Source of the DNA: Tretioscincus oriximinensis | Lineage: Eukaryota > Chordata > Lepidosauria > Squamata > Gymnophthalmidae | Length of the DNA stretch: 64,000 nucleotides | Direction of reading: 5' to 3' | Assembly (NCBI GenBank): GCA_022410635.1 | Contig: JAJVDF010000450.1 | Location: forward strand, 62,001-126,000 | Part shown: one piece after another, positions 10,492 to 23,275 of the stretch | Position numbering within the stretch: position 1 is the first letter of the stretch | Layout: each line of letters begins with the position of its first letter | Notes under the pieces: model-generated | What the model saw: only the letters and a program-made list of their open reading frames with translations | Told to the model about the DNA's origin: nothing | Databases searched by the model: none | Translations under genes and position numbers: made by a program

Positions 10492-13400
10492 GATTGCATT
10501 CTGAAAGAAAAAAAATCTAAGATTATCCTTGGCTGTTATGGTAGTACTGGAGTTAAACTATGATAAAGCACCCTGCAATTCAAGAATGCCCAGAAATAGG
10601 TGATACATTTACTATACATCTTGGTGCTAATAAGTTTTTTAGAAAAAANTTCAGATTACTTTTAACTTCCTGAGCTAACCTGCTTGTTCGGTCTTTTAAA
10701 AATGTGTTACTAATTTTCTGAAGAAAATCATAATGCTGAGCTTGTTCCTCATGATCAGGCAACAAATATTTCCAATCAAAATGTATTACCTCTATAAATG
10801 TAATCATGATTATTTTTGTTTTCAGAGTTTGTATACATTAGTTATTTCTATTTTTATCCTTCCTACCCTAAGGTCTCATTTACAGTGTTATATATTCCAA
10901 AAGTTTTTTCCCCTTTGAATACCAGGCTTGATAAACATTATGTTCATTTTTGTCAGTATGAATGTGGGAGTGTAGAAGTCATTCAGAAAATAGAGGTACA
11001 TGAATCTTGTGATTCTGCTTCTAGTACTGATGAAACGTTTATCAAAGTGTGTTTAATGCTTTTTACATAGTTAGTTTATATACATATGCCTTTATATTTA
11101 TATTCCGCTCTATAAAGGCACATCACAATATAATAATTACAAAAAGATCTAAACATGTAAATCTTAGTTGGCAGAATAAATATTCTTTTATGGAAACATT
11201 TCAAATATCTAATTTGAATTTAATATCTAGATAAATGTTATAAATAAATTGATTGGAATCGTGAAACGGTTATGGTTGATAAGTATAACTTTAAATAGAG
11301 ATAATTTTATTTATTGTGAAGGTTAAAATAAGTAATTCTAGCAGAGCATTCTAGCAGAACCCTAAAAATAGAGAAAAAAGTTAGTAGCATGGTATATCGT
11401 AGACTAGATGTGCTTCATCAAATATATGGGACACAAATGTGTTTCTCACAAGCTTTGTGAATTCATCAATAAATAAGTAATATTGTAACTTCTGGGATAA
11501 TGCCACCCATGAGTGATAGTTNATTCTGAAAAATACAGATGCAGTCTGTCTGATTGAATGAGAGAGCCACCTGACAGTTTTCCATTCCTGATGTAATGGA
11601 TAGCAGGTAGAGGGAGAATATTTAATTTGTAGTTATAAACTTGTGCCATTTCTCAGATCACAGTAAAATGAAAACTTAGTAAATTACAAATGATGCACAG
11701 GATGCAAAGCATTAGCTAAGTGGTACTTGATGTAAAAAAAGTTAAAAACAAAACTAAATCCACAAAAATATACAATCCTAATTAATCTATGAAAGGCATT
11801 CCTGTTAGGAATACTTCTGGATTCTAGNAGACTAGTTTAAGCAGTTAGCAGGAACATAACATTTACATTGCTAATTGCTTAACTATTTCACAATCCAAAG
11901 CATTCTTAATTGTGCCTTGCAGGAACTGCTTTAAGTAGTCCACTGTAATCCACTGTAGAAACGTTCCTGCAGAAAATGCAAACGTATCATAGACTTTCTA
12001 TGTTATACATGATATATTTGTACCCGATTATAGTGGGGTGTGCAATCAGGTATGTGGAATATATAAAGCTTAGAGAATACACTTCCTGCTACTGGGTATG
12101 AGCAGGAATACTTCCAATGGAGCAAAATGNAAAAGATAATCCACCCAACCAATGGATCCCAGAGATCATTCTCTGAGGGTAAATACAAAAAGGCACTATA
12201 TAGATTCTAGCTAGGCTTCAGTGATCATGTTCAGAATTGCTCAAGACTAGAGAGGTATGCTTACTGTGCGCCAAATAATTTCTAGAAGTAGGAAATAAGG
12301 ATGCATCTCTTTCTGTGGAACCTAAATAATTTAGTTATTTGGGAGCAATGCTGGTTTAAAAAGTTGCTTTGTTAAACTTGGAGCTCTGTCCTATCACTTT
12401 TCCTCGAGAAATTCAAGCAACTAAAGCAAAATTTATTGATTGCAGTTTAGTAAATAATAATACAGCTAACAAAGTACACATTTAGATTGTACTTTGAGAC
12501 TCAATTACAAGCTTATAACTCCATTCAAAATTCACATTTGAATTGTACTGAAGCTTTTGGATTAGTTTCTTTTTTATCTTGCCAACAAGTGCATTGATGT
12601 AATAGAAAAGAGCAGTTGATTTTAGAAGCGCCAAGATACTACCACCTTTAAAATACAGATATTTGTTTTTAAAAGGAGTTTATCTTTATACATTGTTTAC
12701 TTAGATTGAAAACAGGTTGTATGTAGAAACTGCTATTTGGCCCAGAACAGAAAGAATTCTGTTGTAGCTTATTACAGAAGACTTCTGTTTCTGAAAGTAT
12801 GGAGTAATAGAAGTGCAGTTCTGTCCTTGAATTTTGGACTCAGTGTTGGGATAATCTGCATAGTAGATAGTCCTGATCGGAAAAGTAAAGTCTACATAAA
12901 AATAAAGTCAGATTTTAATGTCTGATTCCTCCAGAAACTGGATTGCTTTCATTTGCATAAAAAGTAAGGGGTGATGATGGTACATTTAATCATCTGTATT
13001 AGTAAACATATTTGGTAGCAGGAAACTCCTTAAAATCTTAGTGCAATAATATGTCGCAAGATTTAGAAAGTGTTCATCTTAAAATAAGTCTTGCCATTAC
13101 TTCATTTCATATTCTGTTAGATAAAAATAGGTATTTAGATTCAGTACTATACTTTTTAAACTATTCTAATTAGTTTGGTTCAATTATTAAAAGGGCTTGG
13201 AAAAAAGCGTTCCTTCTTGGTACAACTTCTTCCCATATTTAATCAAACCATTGTTTTCAAACTAGCTGAACCAATTCAGATTTGGTCAGATGGGTTCAGC
13301 TGATTCATCAGTTTGAAACCATCAGTTTCCTGGGGGAAATTATGCCAAGTTTCTAGCATTTTTATCATTAAAAATGATAAAAATGGCAGTCCAGAAGGTG

Positions 13401-13869
13401 TGATTTTGAACCTATGCACATTCCTAGCCGTATGATCTGTAGGTCCTTCTTTTCTGAGTCACATAAGAGTTTTTGTTTCTTGCAAACTAATATATAGTAT
13501 TCAAATTATTTAAGCATTTAATTATACTGTATGCCTCAAATTAATTTCAAAATTGGAATGTTAACCAATATTTAACTTGGCCTGTTTTTTTAAAAGGATT
13601 TATTTCTTCAGCCCATACACCTAAATGTTTTAGAGACAGTTTGATGGAAATGTGATACTACTTCTGATTGAGCATCCCAGTTAATATTGCTTCCTAGTAA
13701 ATTAGAGATATGGGTTTTGTTTAATAGTATAGTTACTGTTATAATTCTAGTAAATTTAAAAGTAGAAGTATCTCTTGATATATCTTATCTTCCTTTCAAG
13801 CTTTTATTATGCAAATGTATGTAATACCTAGAAAACTTGCAGCTGTTTGAATATAAGTAGCAGAAATCT

Positions 13870-14115
13870 GGGTTTATAATACAAGATTCAGTCCTTATAA
13901 GTGTATGAGCTGAAACTGTCCATATCTCTTCAGAATATAATCCTTAAATCCAACTATAAAATCCCATTGATTCACTCTCAGGTTGCTAGGACCTGAGTCA
14001 CACTTGGATTATTCTGTTCCAGAAAGTGGTCTAAGAGGCCTGCTGTCCACATACTGTTCTGAGCCAACACATGCCACTTTCTGAAACATAATAAGGCAAA
14101 GTGTGAGTCAGGCCT
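13870..14115. repeat. Dispersed repeat family A, copy 2, with a long imperfect hairpin
   Basis: Similar to 4880-5075 over its left part. The right part, 13991-14029 against 14074-14113, is an inverted repeat with arms of about 40 nt and a handful of mismatches around a 44-nt spacer. One arm reads 'attctgttccagaaagtgg', the other 'ccactttctgaaacataat'. This may be the complete end structure of the family; the other copies keep one arm. Confidence 0.6.
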
Positions 14116-17100
14116 GTATGATATCTTGCATAACTCTAGTTCTTCTGTGGGCAATTTTTTTTAGTCCAAATCCTTTTTATAGTCTTTGTTGATTTGAAAC
14201 TGTAGTTGATATAATCCTTAAATTAGAATTGCTTAAAGCTTTCATAGTTTTTTGTCATGACATTTTGTAGGTTTAAGTTTTCTTGGAATGTAATTACTCT
14301 GAGAAGTAATCAATAACTCTCTCACAGATGGAATCTGTTTTGGTTCTTGAACAAGTTAACTTATAACATCTTCCACACCTGTAACAAATTATTCCCTTTA
14401 TTTTGCAGAATGTAGCCATATGTTTTGTTTCCAGACATAGGAATGTATTTTATTTTTAAATTGATACATCTGCTTTGTTTTATCAGGGTGTTTTTATGGA
14501 AAAGTAAAACAGAATAGCCTTCTGCCTTCTCTGACATTTCTCTGGTGTTACAACAAATAGAATTGTACTCATATGCAATCTGTATGTGCTGACCGAATCG
14601 CTTTACTGGCTAGCAGGTTATAAAAATTCAGTTGTACAAACAGTTTAAAATACAAAGTCTAAAATAGTCACATCTATATGGTTATAATGGTAGCATGTTG
14701 TTGTGTAAGAATCTGAAATCTTCTCGTGGAGTGTCTCACTATTCCAATGCCTATTAAAATCTTCAGCTTTCAAAAGTCCTCAGGTTTGTAATCCTTGAGA
14801 TATACAGTAGAATTCCTGTCTCTAAATACAGTCCTGCCATGTGGGTTGAAATGGAATGGTGAGAAAGTTATATCACTGATGTTAGTATTACTTCACAGTA
14901 GCACTGTACATTTACATCAACTACATTTTGGTTACAATAATGTCAGTGGCTTTTTGCATCATGAAGTTTATACTATATATTATTCTTTGTAAGTGTTTTT
15001 TAGTCTAAACTTTCTCAAATGTTTTGCTGTATCTTCCTTTGTAGGAGTTCCATTTCTGTATTTTAAGTTTTATAAACACACATTTATGATTGGATCTTAT
15101 GGACTTCCTTTCCCCCACTGATACTTAGCAACTGTTTCAAGTCAGCATTCATAATATGAGTTGATCATATCTGTTAAAACCTTCATAGATGTACCACAGT
15201 TTGCTTCTGGTGGTAGCTCAGTGCCAGCTAGGATGTACCTGGCTTACTTGAAATCTTTTGCCTTACTTGAAGTATTCTAAGAGTTGTTTATTGTATTTTA
15301 TTCATACTCTTATGGAATAAAAATCTCCCATTGGCTTCCAAGCTCTTGCAATAATATCTTTAATGATTAGTTTATGGCAATTTTTCTATGACGTTTCCTG
15401 TGTTACTAAGTATGGCAAGGGGTTTCATTTTGTGATTTTGAATTTGCATATTCATAAGAATTTGTACTGATTTCCTTGAAGTAATATATACCTAAATATA
15501 CCTAAATAACTATAAAGCTCATTTAAAATATATTTGTAATATACAAAAGGAAGAGACTTGTTCCAGCTAATATAAATTGTGCTGTATAACTTTCTATCTG
15601 TGCTCAGAAGATATTTACTTGTCCTATTCGCAGTTTGTTTGTAGTTCTGTGTTTCTAACTTGTCATGTTGTAGAATCTAAATTTTGTTTTAATATTCAAG
15701 TTTTAATACCAAAACTTTTGAAAAAGCTTGAATTTTTAGAACTTTGATTTCGGGATTGATTCAGTAAAATCTAGTTTCNTAAATTTATTTGAGTTATCCA
15801 GATTTTTGTGGTCCATGATATTTGCCTTCTGATTTACTCCAGAATTCTTTCCAAACTAAACTAAAGAGGGGTGTAGATGGTTTCAGAAGTTAAAGACTCA
15901 ATTCAGAGACTACCCATCATTGCCTTGATATTTCCAATTCCAAACAAAACTGGGAGAAAAGTAATGTCTACTCTTCAGCAGTGGAAAGTTTAGCTGTGAT
16001 TTTTTTAAAAAAAGGGTTTTATTGGGGCAAATTACTGTAACAGATTATTTTGGCAATTGAATCTTTTGTCTTACTTGAAATATTCTAAGGTTAAAATCCA
16101 TTCTTTCTTTAAGATACTTAATGTGATCCTCTTAAGAAATTTTTTCTTTCACAGTCTATGTATGAGATTCACCAGTATTAAAATTTAGATGATGCAGGGA
16201 AATTAGGAAGGAAGGTTAAAGTCCCATATTGTAAATAGTACAAATTGTTTTTTATCTTTCCTGTATAGTGGATTGACTGTGCTTCCCTTGCATAGTCACG
16301 CTATTTTTAGAATGGTCGTTTTAGGAATACAGCACTTTTTGATGGAAAAAGTGCCTAGAAAATTGTACCATATTTTCAGAACTAGGAATTTTGTTTCTTT
16401 AAAAATAGGTGCCTAATCAATGTTTCTGGTGTTTAAAATGGGATCTTGGGAAGAGATGTTAAGATACGGTTATACAAAAGACTGAAAGTAGAATAAACAA
16501 CTGATTGCAGCAGACTGAGCCAGGGAACTCCCCTGAGTGATACATTAATGGCTCCAAATTCTTGAAGCAAATGTAGGAGATTTATAAACTATTGAAAGAT
16601 GTCTGTTAAAAATGCAGTTGTGGATTTTTACTAGTTTCTATTTTGGTATTTTAATATGCAATGATAAAAGATAAAAGATCCGCTAGAAAGTTTGAAACAT
16701 AAGCACTTGATACCCCGTTGAGTTGTATCCTTCCACACACCTCTTTCTTCTATCATACACCCATTGGACCCCTCCTTCTTATCTGTTGACTCACGCTTGC
16801 CCCCATGTGCTGCTTCTCTATCACATTCATACCGTTATGAAAAAGCTGGTGATAATGTACCAAGATTATGTGCCCAGTTGAGAATGGGAATTGTCAAGGC
16901 TAGGAAGGTGAACGATAAAGCTTTAATACTCTTGTGAAACCCATTTAGCAAAATGCTTATCATTTTTCCTTGAAGATAACTGAGCTAACAACAATGCTTG
17001 GGATCTTTTAAAGATATCTGCATCATGATGCTGGGCATCTGCACTTTAGAGTTAATCTGAGCCTGAGGGAAGAATCTCGGCTTAGCTCCAAATAAAACTA

Positions 17101-17219
17101 GATTTTCAGTTTCTATCTTACCTTAGACCTGAAATGAACCGAGCTGGTTTGATAATCCAGCTTGTTGCAGTCTTGTATTAGGAAGCAATTTTATTTTATA
17201 ACTATTTTGCAGCACATTA

Positions 17220-17334
17220 GGATCTCTATAAAGGCTTGCCACAGCCATAAAAATGCTATGAAGTGGTTGAAAAACACCAGACCTTGCTACATTTTTATAG
17301 CAGCATGCAAGCCTTATAGAAACTGTAGAGATCC
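17220..17334. repeat. Imperfect inverted repeat
   Basis: GGATCTCT...AAGGCTTGC at the left is mirrored by GCAAGCCTT...AGAGATCC at the right, with further pairing of 'cataaaaatg' and 'catttttat'. Arms are about 45 nt with indels. Family not identified; it could be a decayed palindromic MITE. Confidence 0.45.
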
Positions 17335-17399
17335 ATATGGAATAGTCTCCCACTTGAGGTGCATTGATTACCATCACTGTATTCTTTTAGAAGATCTCT

Positions 17400-17545
17400 G
17401 AAGATGCATCTCTTTCACCTGGCTTTTGGTTGAAGAAATGTTATTTCTCTTCCCACTTCAAGATATTGTTTTATACTGTTTTTAATGTCAATTTTGTATT
17501 GTTTCTATTGTTGACCACCCTGAAACCTTCGGGTACCCAATTGAT
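17400..17545 (+). repeat. LINE-type 3' tail fragment, family B
   Basis: Contains 'ggcttttggttgaagaaatg', then T-rich 'taatgtcaattttgtattgttt', then 'accctgaaaccttcgggta'. The same succession recurs at 29115, 34690, 35020, 40478 and 55830, so this is a dispersed family of 3' ends. In other copies it is followed by 'agggtgggatata' and an ATAAATAA tail. Confidence 0.5.
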
Positions 17546-18238
17546 GTAATTCTAAGTTGTGTCAGTTGCTGAGAGGGATCTGGCAGCTAGACATCTGTTG
17601 GAGTCCAAAATTTAATTGTGAATTTTAGATATATTGAGAGTGGAACCATAACTTGTTAATTGCTTCTGTCTGCCTTCAGTGATAGTCTAGAACAATGTTG
17701 CCTAATAAGAAAAAGAACATTGCTTTGCCTGTATTTGAAAACACTATAGTCTACAAGTGCAGCCATTTAAACAAAAACACTGTCCATTATAAATAGTTCT
17801 TNTTGTATCTTTAAACCATCCAATATTTTATTCATTTTTATTTACAGTTGAATGTTTATTAACCATAATTACCTTGAATCTTTCACAGTGGGTAACAAAA
17901 TAAACATATACTAAAAACATGAATGAAATTAATAAATCATAATTAAAAATGTAGTGATCACTACTTATAAAAATGATTGTGAAATATTTATTATTAGGTA
18001 TGGGAATAAACTTGGAGTTGGATTGTACGTCTCTATTCTTGTTAGTGCAAAGAACCTTTTTGTCCCTGATTATACTGATGCAGGAAAACGAAGTTTGCTG
18101 TCATCTTGACATTGAACTATTGCTTTCTGTAAGATGGAAGCCATTCTCTTGTTGGTTCAGAGGTCACTAGAACAGATGCACTAGATGCATTTTTGATATT
18201 TTGGAAACGTGTTGCTAACTGAATCAATGATACTAAAC

Positions 18239-18690
18239 TAGTCTTTCTCAAAGTGGGCGATAATGCCCCCTTGTGGGCGCTGGAGGCCTATAGGGGGGCA
18301 GTGAAGGGCACAGAGAAGATTGGGGGGCGTTGAAACGGTTTAGGGGGGCGATGGCTAATTAAAAANNTTTTTTTGCTTTTAATACAAAGTTTACCGCTCC
18401 TTTACGCTTAACGCGCGTTTCCTCGTGTAATGCCATCTAGGGGACTAGACAGTAACTATTTCCTGTCCGATAGTTGTCAAACTGTACCATAAAAGGCGGT
18501 AAGCTCCAATGCGAAGCGAGAAGTTTCTAGTCCATTCTCGAAAGTACTATGCCCGCCCGCTGCCTCATATAAAAGCGCGCGCGCCATCCAGCCAGTCTTA
18601 AAATGTAGTAAAGTAAAAAAATTTGGGGGGCGCTAGAAAATAATTAATTCTCGAAGTGGGCGGTAGACAAAATAAGATTGAGAACCTCTG
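18239..18690. mobile_element. hAT-like non-autonomous transposon, 8-bp TSD TACTAAAC
   Basis: 452 bp bounded by the identical octamers TACTAAAC at 18231-18238 and 18691-18698. Ends are TAGTCTTTCTCAAAG and, reverse-complemented, CAGAGGTTCTCAATC, typical short hAT termini. The interior is CpG-rich (CGCGCG, GGGGGGCG motifs) in contrast to the AT-rich intron, suggesting a recent insertion. It includes a TATA-like 'catataaaagcgcgcg' near 18568. No transposase frame. It holds an 'nn' at 18366-18367. Confidence 0.88.
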
Positions 18691-18748
18691 TACTAAACAA
18701 ATGGATAAAAGGGAAAGGGCTCCAGACAGTCTTCCTTTCTTAGAAACA

Positions 18749-18776
18749 TTTTTTTTTTTTTTTTGGGGGGGGGGGG
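18749..18776 (+). repeat. Homopolymer junction T16/G12
   Basis: A run of 16 T followed at once by 12 G. Such junctions are prone to sequencing and assembly length errors, so the exact length is uncertain. Confidence 0.9.
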
Positions 18777-19289
18777 TCAGTTTTCTTGAACTTTTGGAAC
18801 ATAATGTATCTCTTTCCATTGTATAAAGCTGTGAATAATAATTCTAAAAAGCTCTAATATTTGGGCAATCTTGTATTTCTCATTTGTAGTATGGACCTTA
18901 CGTATCTGGAACCTTTGCAGAATCTGTTGCAACATCATTGAACGTGATTATAGTCTTTGTAAATAATAAGATGTCTAAAAATTAGTTTATTCTTAAAAAA
19001 TAAAGTTCTTAAGGACTGAGATGGTACGGATGAATATTTGCTGGATTTGTTTTTAAAGTATTTTCATTATATTTTGGATTTAAAGTTAGATACAGAAATT
19101 CAGTAGTTTGCTTCCCTGAAACAATCTAGTTGGAATTGTGGCTGCAGAATTTATAGCAAGTGTAATTTATAAATTATTTTCAAAGGCATTCTATTACTGA
19201 ATTTCATGACTGCAATCCTTCTAATCTGTTCCTTGAACAGGTTTTATTAGTATGCTGTTTATGTAGAAAGCATCNGGTACCTAGATCTT

Positions 19290-19690
19290 TCTACCACCGT
19301 CCCTTTAAGGGACTGGGGAGCCAGCTGTGATTGTGGGCTAGAGAGATCACAGGCTGGCTGGGGGCCTGCTATGAAGAGAGCAGACAAAAGGCAGAAAGTT
19401 TAGAAGTCTGTTGCTAAAATAACCACACAGACAAAAGGCCTCAGGTGGAAGCGTGGTTTACTTCAGGAAAGGAAAGGAGAGGAAGTGAACCNAGATTGTT
19501 GGTCACCAGGTCTTTTAAAACCTCCCTTCCAGGAGGAGTTACAGGCAGTCAGCTGGTACAAAACATCTCCCAGGCTCTTCTGGCTTCTGTAAACATCCTG
19601 ACCTTGGCCCAGCCCATTCCTTTGTTCTGGGGTCCTTCAGGCTTCACTTCCTGGCTGCAGAGCCTCACCATGCGGCCTGCAGAGCCACCA
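19290..19690 (-). repeat. GC-rich repeat-like block, possible LTR-type sequence, unclassified
   Basis: A sharp rise in GC within AT-rich intron. Read on the minus strand it has a TATA-like 'ttttaaaag' near 19508-19520. I could not find matching flanking duplications or TG...CA ends, so the LTR reading is only a possibility. The 85-codon open frame through it (19445-19702) has no recognised domain. Confidence 0.3.
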
Positions 19691-20477
19691 TTGTTTAGCT
19701 AATACTTTGCACATACACAGGCAGAAGAGGAAATGAAAGGATTAGCCAAGTTACTCCTGAAAGGGGCTGGGGTGGGGTATTACAAAGAGGTGGCAAAAAG
19801 TGGTAAGACCAGAAATGCAAAGTAGAAAGCAAACTGCAAAAGTTGAAATTACAGGCTGGAACAGTAACTTTTAAGCTATAGTAAATAAAATTCTCCATAT
19901 TACAAACTATAGTGTTGGAGATTTCCCCCTGGGACACATATTAGATATAAAAAATATTATTAATATATCATTTATAGCTGGAACTAGCTATCTAGAAGAG
20001 GCCTCTGGGTAAGAAATTTTCAAAATTTCCTTGGTCAAGCTGACCTTTCCCTCAACCCTGTATACACTCAGGAACTCTCTTAATCCCTCTTTCCTCTCCC
20101 TGGGGGCACCTGTGAAGGGTAGCCTCTGACTCTTGCACAGCCTAACAATAGAGACATTTAAATCCCATTACCAACTGGGAAGTCAACTGTTTGCCTCTGG
20201 CCAAGGCAGGCTTGACTCCCTATGGGACAATCTCTTGTGCAAACTTGCCCTAGGCTTCACTATTGTTCTAAGGAAGCCACTCTTTAGCCTTCTTCCCCTT
20301 TTCTGTATACCTTTGGTCTCACTTCATTGTTGATGCCAATCAGGGGTCATCAAAGTTTGGACCCATGGCATGAATCATCTTCCTGTCAGGTTTGATTGAC
20401 AGGGGCTCTCAATGATAGCTAAGTTTCCAGTAATTAGGCGCACCACACTCACACCTATCTCTTCCCCTATTGGTTAC

Positions 20478-20786
20478 TGTACCCAGGCTGCGCCCACTTG
20501 GGAGTGGGCATAACGTGTAATGTACTACGTCATTTGCCCACGTTGGGCACCCCCCNCCCTTTTTACTCCGTCATGAAATTCATACACGCCTTCTGATCTG
20601 ATTGTCAATAAAAGTGGAGACCTCGGTCTCATCTGGAGGCTTCCATACACTCGTGGACCTCCTACGTCTCCTGTTACCCTGAAGTGTCGTCTGTGCGCTG
20701 ATTATTTCTGGGCGGGTGATACGGACCCCAGGGTAAACTTCCTCTCGTCACCGATCAGTCATCGTTAGTGAGTACGCCGAATCTCA
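20478..20786 (+). mobile_element. Candidate solo LTR of an endogenous retrovirus-like element
   Basis: 309 bp beginning TGTACCC and ending AATCTCA, flanked by TTAC at 20474-20477 and 20787-20790, a 4-bp target duplication. It has a CRE-like TACGTCA near 20525 and a polyadenylation signal AATAAA at 20607-20612, followed by about 170 bp of R/U5-like sequence rich in CpG. No gag, pol or env sequence sits beside it, as expected for a solo LTR left by recombination. A 4-bp duplication can arise by chance, so the ends are a hypothesis supported by three agreeing features. Confidence 0.6.
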
Positions 20787-22954
20787 TTACTATAGAATAT
20801 TAATAGAGGCTTGCATAAAAATATTTACAGGTATAAAATACAACAGTTTACTTACAAGAGAAAGTTATTTTGAATACGAACTAGGAAACAAAAATTGTAT
20901 GTCAGTCTGAGTTAAGGATTAAAGAGATTACTTTTTTCTGTGAGCACAATTGAAAATGTAGTTCTTGCATTATTTAAATGTTAATGTGATTCAGATTGGC
21001 TGTTAGAATCAATTACGCTTCAAGGGGCTTGCTTGTGTTAGTCCACTAGTTTATGGACTTAGTTGTATGGGTTCCTTGTCTCTGTCATAATATATATTTG
21101 AAAACAAGAATGTCTGAGATAATCAAAATCCGTAGATGCTTTGTGTTAGGAGTGAATGACCTCTGGGCCTTCAGATACTGAAGTAGAATTTTCACCATTC
21201 CTGACAACTAGGATGTTGCTTTATTTACCAAATACACATCTTGCCTACCTATTATCAAGAAGACGATACTATTGATGTATGCTGCTATCATGCAACTGTC
21301 TTCTCTATATAGATTTATAAGCCCTAGGTGCCTTGCTCCTGTCTGGTTTATTGTAGAAACACATGGAAGGACTTCATACTGTCCTTCCTACATATTTGCA
21401 TTAGATGATTGTGCATTTTCAGTTTTGACTAGGCAGTTTAAATTTGAATAGATTGGTCATTCTTTCCTACACAGTATTTTTGCTTATAAATATTATGCAT
21501 CTTGTTGAAACATTTGGTCCCTGCTTAAGAGATCAGTATGCAAACTAGATTGACTACTGTGAGTGTGAATTGTGACTTATTTGTCTTTAAGCAATTTCTT
21601 CATTGTAATGAATTGTTAATTCAGCTTTGGATTTCATTATTCACGTGGTTGCTATAAGCAACAGAAAAAGTTATGTATTTCTGAGTAAGCTGTTAGGGCA
21701 GAATCAAGTACAGTACTCTTTTTTCTTTTTTTGTATTTTGAAGCTGCAGTTCTATACATATTTATGAGTAAGATCCATTTAACTAAATAGAGTTTAATAA
21801 ATATGCGTACAGTTGTGGGTCTTCTAAGTCTTAAAGAGTAAAATATCCATTATCTTTATTTGGAAAGGAACAAATGACATACAGTATATTCTCTAGGCAA
21901 ATCACAGAGGGAAAAACAGCCATCACAATTAAATGCAGTAGAAGGGACAGAGGTGTCTTAGTAATTTTGCATTGGATTTTAAAACTAAAGTTGCACTGAG
22001 ACAACAAATAAGTTCACAAAAATATCAAGAGATCTTTATATTACGTATGGTGCGTATACTTCAATTGTTCATTTCTTTTCTTCTCCTTTTGTCCTCTCTC
22101 CCCAAGGGAACTATTATATATATAAACCATGTTCCTGTAGTTGGATTTATGGTCTAGCAAAGGAGCGAGCTTTTAATAATTGTTATATCAAATATCTATT
22201 ATTTTTCCTTTATTTGTGTTAAGCACACTTTCTTATTCTATCTAATCTGTAATTTTGATAATTTGATCCCCGACCAGTATCACCATTGACAAAAGTGGGT
22301 TGCCTTCTGGCCACATCCATGCCAACATTTCANTGTTGTATTTTTATTAAATATGCTGTTTTGACATCAGTTGATTTATTAGATTAAATTATAATTCCTT
22401 CTTCATATTTTTAATATTGTTTGTTTTGTATTCATTCTTGATGAAGGATCATCTAGCCATGTTTTATTTGTACATAAGTCAAAGATTGCACAAAACCAAA
22501 GATTTTAAAAAAAATTCCCAAGCTGGGCTTGCAACCCTCCTGCCACCTCTCTGCCGAGCCTCCTGTTTTTTGGGCCAGTGGGGGTGTGTGAGGATAGCCG
22601 GTATACATTTGGAGCCCAGCCTGCTCTTGTACCTTGCAGTGCAGTGGGGCTTCTTAAACTGGTGGTGTGGGATTTAAATTATGCTGCTAGTTTAAAGGAA
22701 CTGAATGGCAGGGGTGAAAAATGCTTCTCTCCATCCTGTGATGCTGCTAAAACAGGACATAAATATGAATGGAGGTGGTGGATAAAGGTTCTCACAACCA
22801 TTGATTTTTCTCTAGTGGGGATACAGCCTGTATGTGTTTTCTGAATGTTTCCCATTTGGTTCAGACCTGTTAAGCTTTAGCAATAATAATGAACATTTGC
22901 CTACCTACAATCTATATACCAGGATTAATTTGAGGATTAGCAAGGTATTCATAT

Positions 22955-23275
22955 ATGAAGGTTAATGTTGAATCAGACCACAGCCTATCTGGTCCAACTT
23001 GAGTTTCACATAGTGGCCTGCCACTTGCATCTGGGCCTCTTAGAGGAAGGCAAACCCTTCATCCACTCTCAACTCCTGCAAAAGGCATTTAGAGGGAACC
23101 TGTCCATCATGCCACCCGCTAGGCAGTATCAAAGCATTCATATCGGTAGGCATTGATACACTTTGCCTCCATGGATTTGTCTACTCATATTTTAAAGCTA
23201 TTCAGGCTTGTAGGTGTAATCTCATCTGGAAGTAAATTTTGTAATTGCTTCAGTACAAATAATTGAAAAGATACA
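22955..23275 (-). mobile_element. CR1-like LINE 3' relic, minus strand
   Basis: 'ttgaatcagaccacagcctatctggtccaac' is the reverse complement of the CR1 3' signature seen at 39960-40000 (ggactagatgggctgtggcctgatcc-like), followed rightward by more diverged 3' UTR and ORF2-end sequence. Non-coding. Confidence 0.5.

Noticed and set aside
19270..20477. A full-length provirus extending left of the solo LTR
   Set aside because: No gag, pol or env similarity and no second matching LTR were seen between 19270 and 20477.
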